Source: Podocnemis expansa (Eukaryota; Chordata; Testudines; Podocnemididae). From it: a stretch of DNA of 64,000 nt. Position numbers and translations under genes: made by a program. The stretch covers positions 52,895,918 through 52,959,917 of the forward strand of contig ML681963.1 of NCBI GenBank assembly GCA_007922195.1, written 5' to 3'. Positions 61,431 through 64,000 of this stretch are shown piece after piece. Numbering within the stretch: position 1 is the stretch's first letter; each line of letters opens with the position of its first letter. Below the pieces are notes generated by a model. That model was not told the origin of the DNA. It ran no database searches and saw only the letters and a program-made list of their open reading frames with translations.

Positions 61431-61607
61431 GAAGAACACATTTTTTTGTTGTTGTTGCAGCTAAACGGAAATAACCTAAGAAACCAACTCTGCTTCCAGC
61501 TACTCCCATGCAAACTTCACAACAGAGGACAGAATTTACTTCTAAAACATAGAGAGGTGAGTCCCTGATAGCACATTCTAGCAAAGAAAAGCAAATGTGT
61601 ATTGTGG

Positions 61608-61735
61608 CCCAGATCCAGGAAAGCACTTCAACACCAAGGTAATTTTAAGCATGTGGATGAATCCCACTGAAATCAGTGGTTCAGAATCATTCCTGGAACT
61701 ATATACATGCTTCGAGTGTTAGTAGGTTTGAAGGA
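61608..61735. repeat. Palindromic MITE relic, CCCAGATCCAGGAAAGCACTT
   Basis: It reads ggcccagatccaggaaagca, cttcaacaccaaggtaattt, taagcatgtggatgaatccc and actgaaatcagtggttcaga. Same family as 4488-4602. Confidence 0.55.
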
Positions 61736-61758
61736 TCAGAGCACAGCAATCAGATCTT

Positions 61759-62281
61759 GGCTAAGTCTACACTGCAGAGTTTTTTTGAAAAAGTATTTTT
61801 CAGAAAAAATATTTTGAAATAAATTCAAAATAATTATTTTGAAAAAACTTCTTCAAAAAATGTCATTTCGAGAGAGGAGTCCAGGAGGACTCTCTGGCTT
61901 GAAATAAGGCAGTGTTTTTCAGTTTTTCCAGTGTAAAAGATAGCCAGGCTTTTTTGAAAAAAGTCACCGACGTGTCACATGAAGGCTTTTTTCAAAAAAG
62001 CTATTTCAGAAAAGCCTTTTTTAAAAGGGGTAACCAGGTTTAGCGCTTGAAAAAAAGTGCTCTGGTGTATCAAAATACCGGGGCACTTTTTCTAAAAAAG
62101 GCTTTTTTGAAAAAAAGCCAGTTTTTTTAAAAAGCTGGGTTTTGCTTTTTTGAAAAAGTGTCCTTGTGTTTCAAAACACCAGAGCGCTTTTTTCTGAAAA
62201 AAGCAAAAAGCTCCCCAGACACGGAAGAGGTTTTTAGGATAAGGCTCCTTATCTTGAGAAAACTTTGAGGTGGACATACCC
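61759..62281. mobile_element. MITE with TTTTTTGAAAAAA-type interior
   Basis: The ends ggctaagtctacactgca and ttgaggtggacataccc are inverted repeats at their outer 15 bases, with flanks ctt and att. The interior repeats gcttttttgaaaaaa, tttttcagaaaaa and agcgcttttt words, self-complementary around TTTTTGAAAAA. The 91- and 63-codon minus frames inside are by-products of the repeat. Confidence 0.8.
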
Positions 62282-64000
62282 ATTGGGAGGTGTTAGCCAC
62301 TTTTAGTCTGTTTATGTCAAAAAGGTACATGAGTGCTACATCCCGTATCTGGTTACCCCAGAACACCAAGGTCTTCCAAACCCACTTGTCACATCTATCC
62401 ACTCTATCTTTAAAGAGATGAAAGCAAATCCAAAGATGACTCTTCTCAAAATGAAGGATCTAGAAATCTATCATCACAAATGTTTCTAGCATCTAACCAT
62501 CTCAGACTTTACATGAAACTGAATTTACTCACAGTTTACAAGAGAAATACTTAAAGCATTCCTTCCTTCAACCTATAGTTTCAAAACTAGATGCCTGATG
62601 CTAGATATCCAAAGCCTGATGCTCTTTTGCTTCTGTAGTCATTTATCCCAATGGAATGTCACAGTAAAAACATGCCAAATCAGAAAGACAGTGATTTATA
62701 CTTGTTTTGCAACCACTTCACATTGGTATAAAGGACCACATCCTAACACTGATATTTAAGCACCTAATGTAGTAAGCTCATTTTCAGAAGTGATGAACAG
62801 CCAGCAGCTCTCATTGACGTGGCTGCAACTAGGTTCAACTTAGCACCTCTGAAATTCTTTAAATTGGGTTCCCAGCAAGTTTGGAAATGCGCTGCTCTTT
62901 TTAGTAAGATTCAGCTGCAAACATTTAGAAATATCCTGTTCAGAGAAATTTACTTCCATTATTTGTGTATTTAGGCAGGAAAGGAAAGAAAGTTGCTATA
63001 GAAGAGCTGTTTTTCATGCTCAGTAAATAAGGGGAAAATATGCATTGTACATAATATCCAAGCTACTATAACAGCTTCACGAGTGCAGCAGATGTTGAAA
63101 AACATGCATCTCTCAATTAGTATCAATAACAGAAAAGCTACTCCTAAAAGTAACAGAATCCCCTAAGTGAAATCTTGGCTTTAACCTGCATTTCTTCTGC
63201 TTATTCTCCAAAGCAGTTTAAAAAAAAAAGTTTAAAAGTAAGATGTTCATTTTCTTTTAGGGAAGGTGGGCATGATGTAGTAGATATAAAATTTCACATT
63301 AAAATCTTCAATCATCATTCAATGCAATTTGTACCATTTTTTGAATTGCACAGAAAAATTATTTTCCATTTTTATTTCAGGCACACAAGAGACATGTTTA
63401 AGGATGTAAAATACATTTTGCCTCCAGTTAGTCATGTGGAACTTGCAGGCTTTAATCTAGCCAGTTGGAATCTGGCAGCCATCTATGGCTACAATTCAGC
63501 AAAGCGACCAATCTCTGAAAGAACTGCATGACATTAAGAGCATATTTATAGCCTGTGTTATTCCTTTGTAGGGACGTTGGATGGAATTTCTGTAGAGGTG
63601 CAACATACAGCAGAAAATATTACAGTAGGAAACAGTTCAGTATTAATTTTATAGGGACACATTACTAGAAATATCTGATATGCAAGCCACTTGAAATGAT
63701 AGTGGCACCCAATACAAACTTTGTGGCTCTTTAATAATCTCTCTCAACTGTACTGTTGTCCCTAATATTTTTTATTAGATATAAGAGGAAAGGGTGGGAG
63801 ACATAGTTAGGTGCACAAGGAAAACTGCACTGTAAGGAGATTGTAAAGGTTTGGAATCCATTTCTTGAAGCTAAACAACATTTTCTGTGGTCACAGACTA
63901 GTGAGTCAGCATTTCTGAAATTGAAAATTTGCTATAGCCAAATGTGTGACAGCAGCAGGCTGTACAAGACTAAGTACATCTACGGCTATGAAGTAGGCAC
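62282..64000. other. Presumed intron with one palindromic relic
   Basis: At 62755-62862 the phrases gatatttaagcacctaatgt, cattttcagaagtgatgaac and ttagcacctctgaaatt match the family at 22455-22562. The 118-codon plus frame at 63175-63531 has no recognised domain and is treated as chance. Confidence 0.4.

Noticed and set aside
62092..62402. Minus frames with FKKAKPAF-like repeats
   Set aside because: They are translations of the TTTTTTGAAAAA words of the MITE.
63175..63531. 118-codon plus-strand frame near the right edge
   Set aside because: No recognisable domain, and it is antisense to the CSMD gene; chance is more likely.

Overview
The window is vertebrate nuclear DNA and most likely comes from a turtle. 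Two repeat groups point there. At least eleven tRNA-derived SINEs carry the 'gtagccatgttagtctag ... gactaacagattta' signature of the turtle Cry/Pol III SINE family. There are also many CR1 LINE copies with turtle/archosaur-type reverse transcriptase and (ATTCTATGA)-like 3' ends. No bacterial, viral or CRISPR structure was seen, and almost all open frames are chance or repeat-derived.

The only protein-coding gene I can support lies on the minus strand and is a fragment of a CSMD gene (CUB and Sushi multiple domains), best matched to CSMD2. Five exons were found: 56323-56244, 54909-54785, 44112-43991, 30077-29974 and 24640-24528. Every junction has an AG acceptor and a GT donor, and the phases fit exactly (0-2, 2-1, 1-0, 0-2, 2-1). 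The exons give one continuous 544-nt reading frame that encodes the end of a linker, one Sushi domain and one complete CUB domain. The four introns are about 1.3, 10.7, 13.9 and 5.3 kb. The sequence left of 24.5 kb and right of 56.3 kb is presumably intron too, because no further exon was recognised there.

Repeats fill much of the introns. (1) CR1 LINEs: a nearly full-length dead copy at 11.15-15.3 kb (+), broken by a MITE, a second MITE and an inverted SINE pair; a 5'-truncated copy at 19.8-21.8 kb (+); a copy at 47.3-48.8 kb (-) split by a hAT-type element; and several 3' fragments. (2) Seven foldback elements with GGCTATGTCTACACT-like or GGCTGTGTTCACACA-like ends and 3-bp target duplications, near 0.75, 7.3, 11.4, 13.8, 35.3, 50.6 and 61.8 kb. 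Their interiors are built from short self-complementary words. (3) hAT-type non-autonomous elements with 8-bp duplications at 28.0, 32.4, 40.5 and 47.6 kb. (4) Cry SINEs, many arranged as head-to-head inverted pairs that share one target-site duplication. (5) A Penelope-like GIY-YIG fragment at 48.9-49.3 kb with an inverted 5' half. (6) MIR relics and older palindromic MITE families. (7) Simple repeats and a G-rich minisatellite.

Three assembly gaps (7554-7953, 36245-36344, 51070-51469) all fall in the centres of inverted repeats. The best candidate for something undescribed is the recurrent inverted SINE dimer. In at least four loci the whole foldback, in some cases with a shared palindromic spacer, is bounded by a single target duplication, so it seems to have inserted as one unit.
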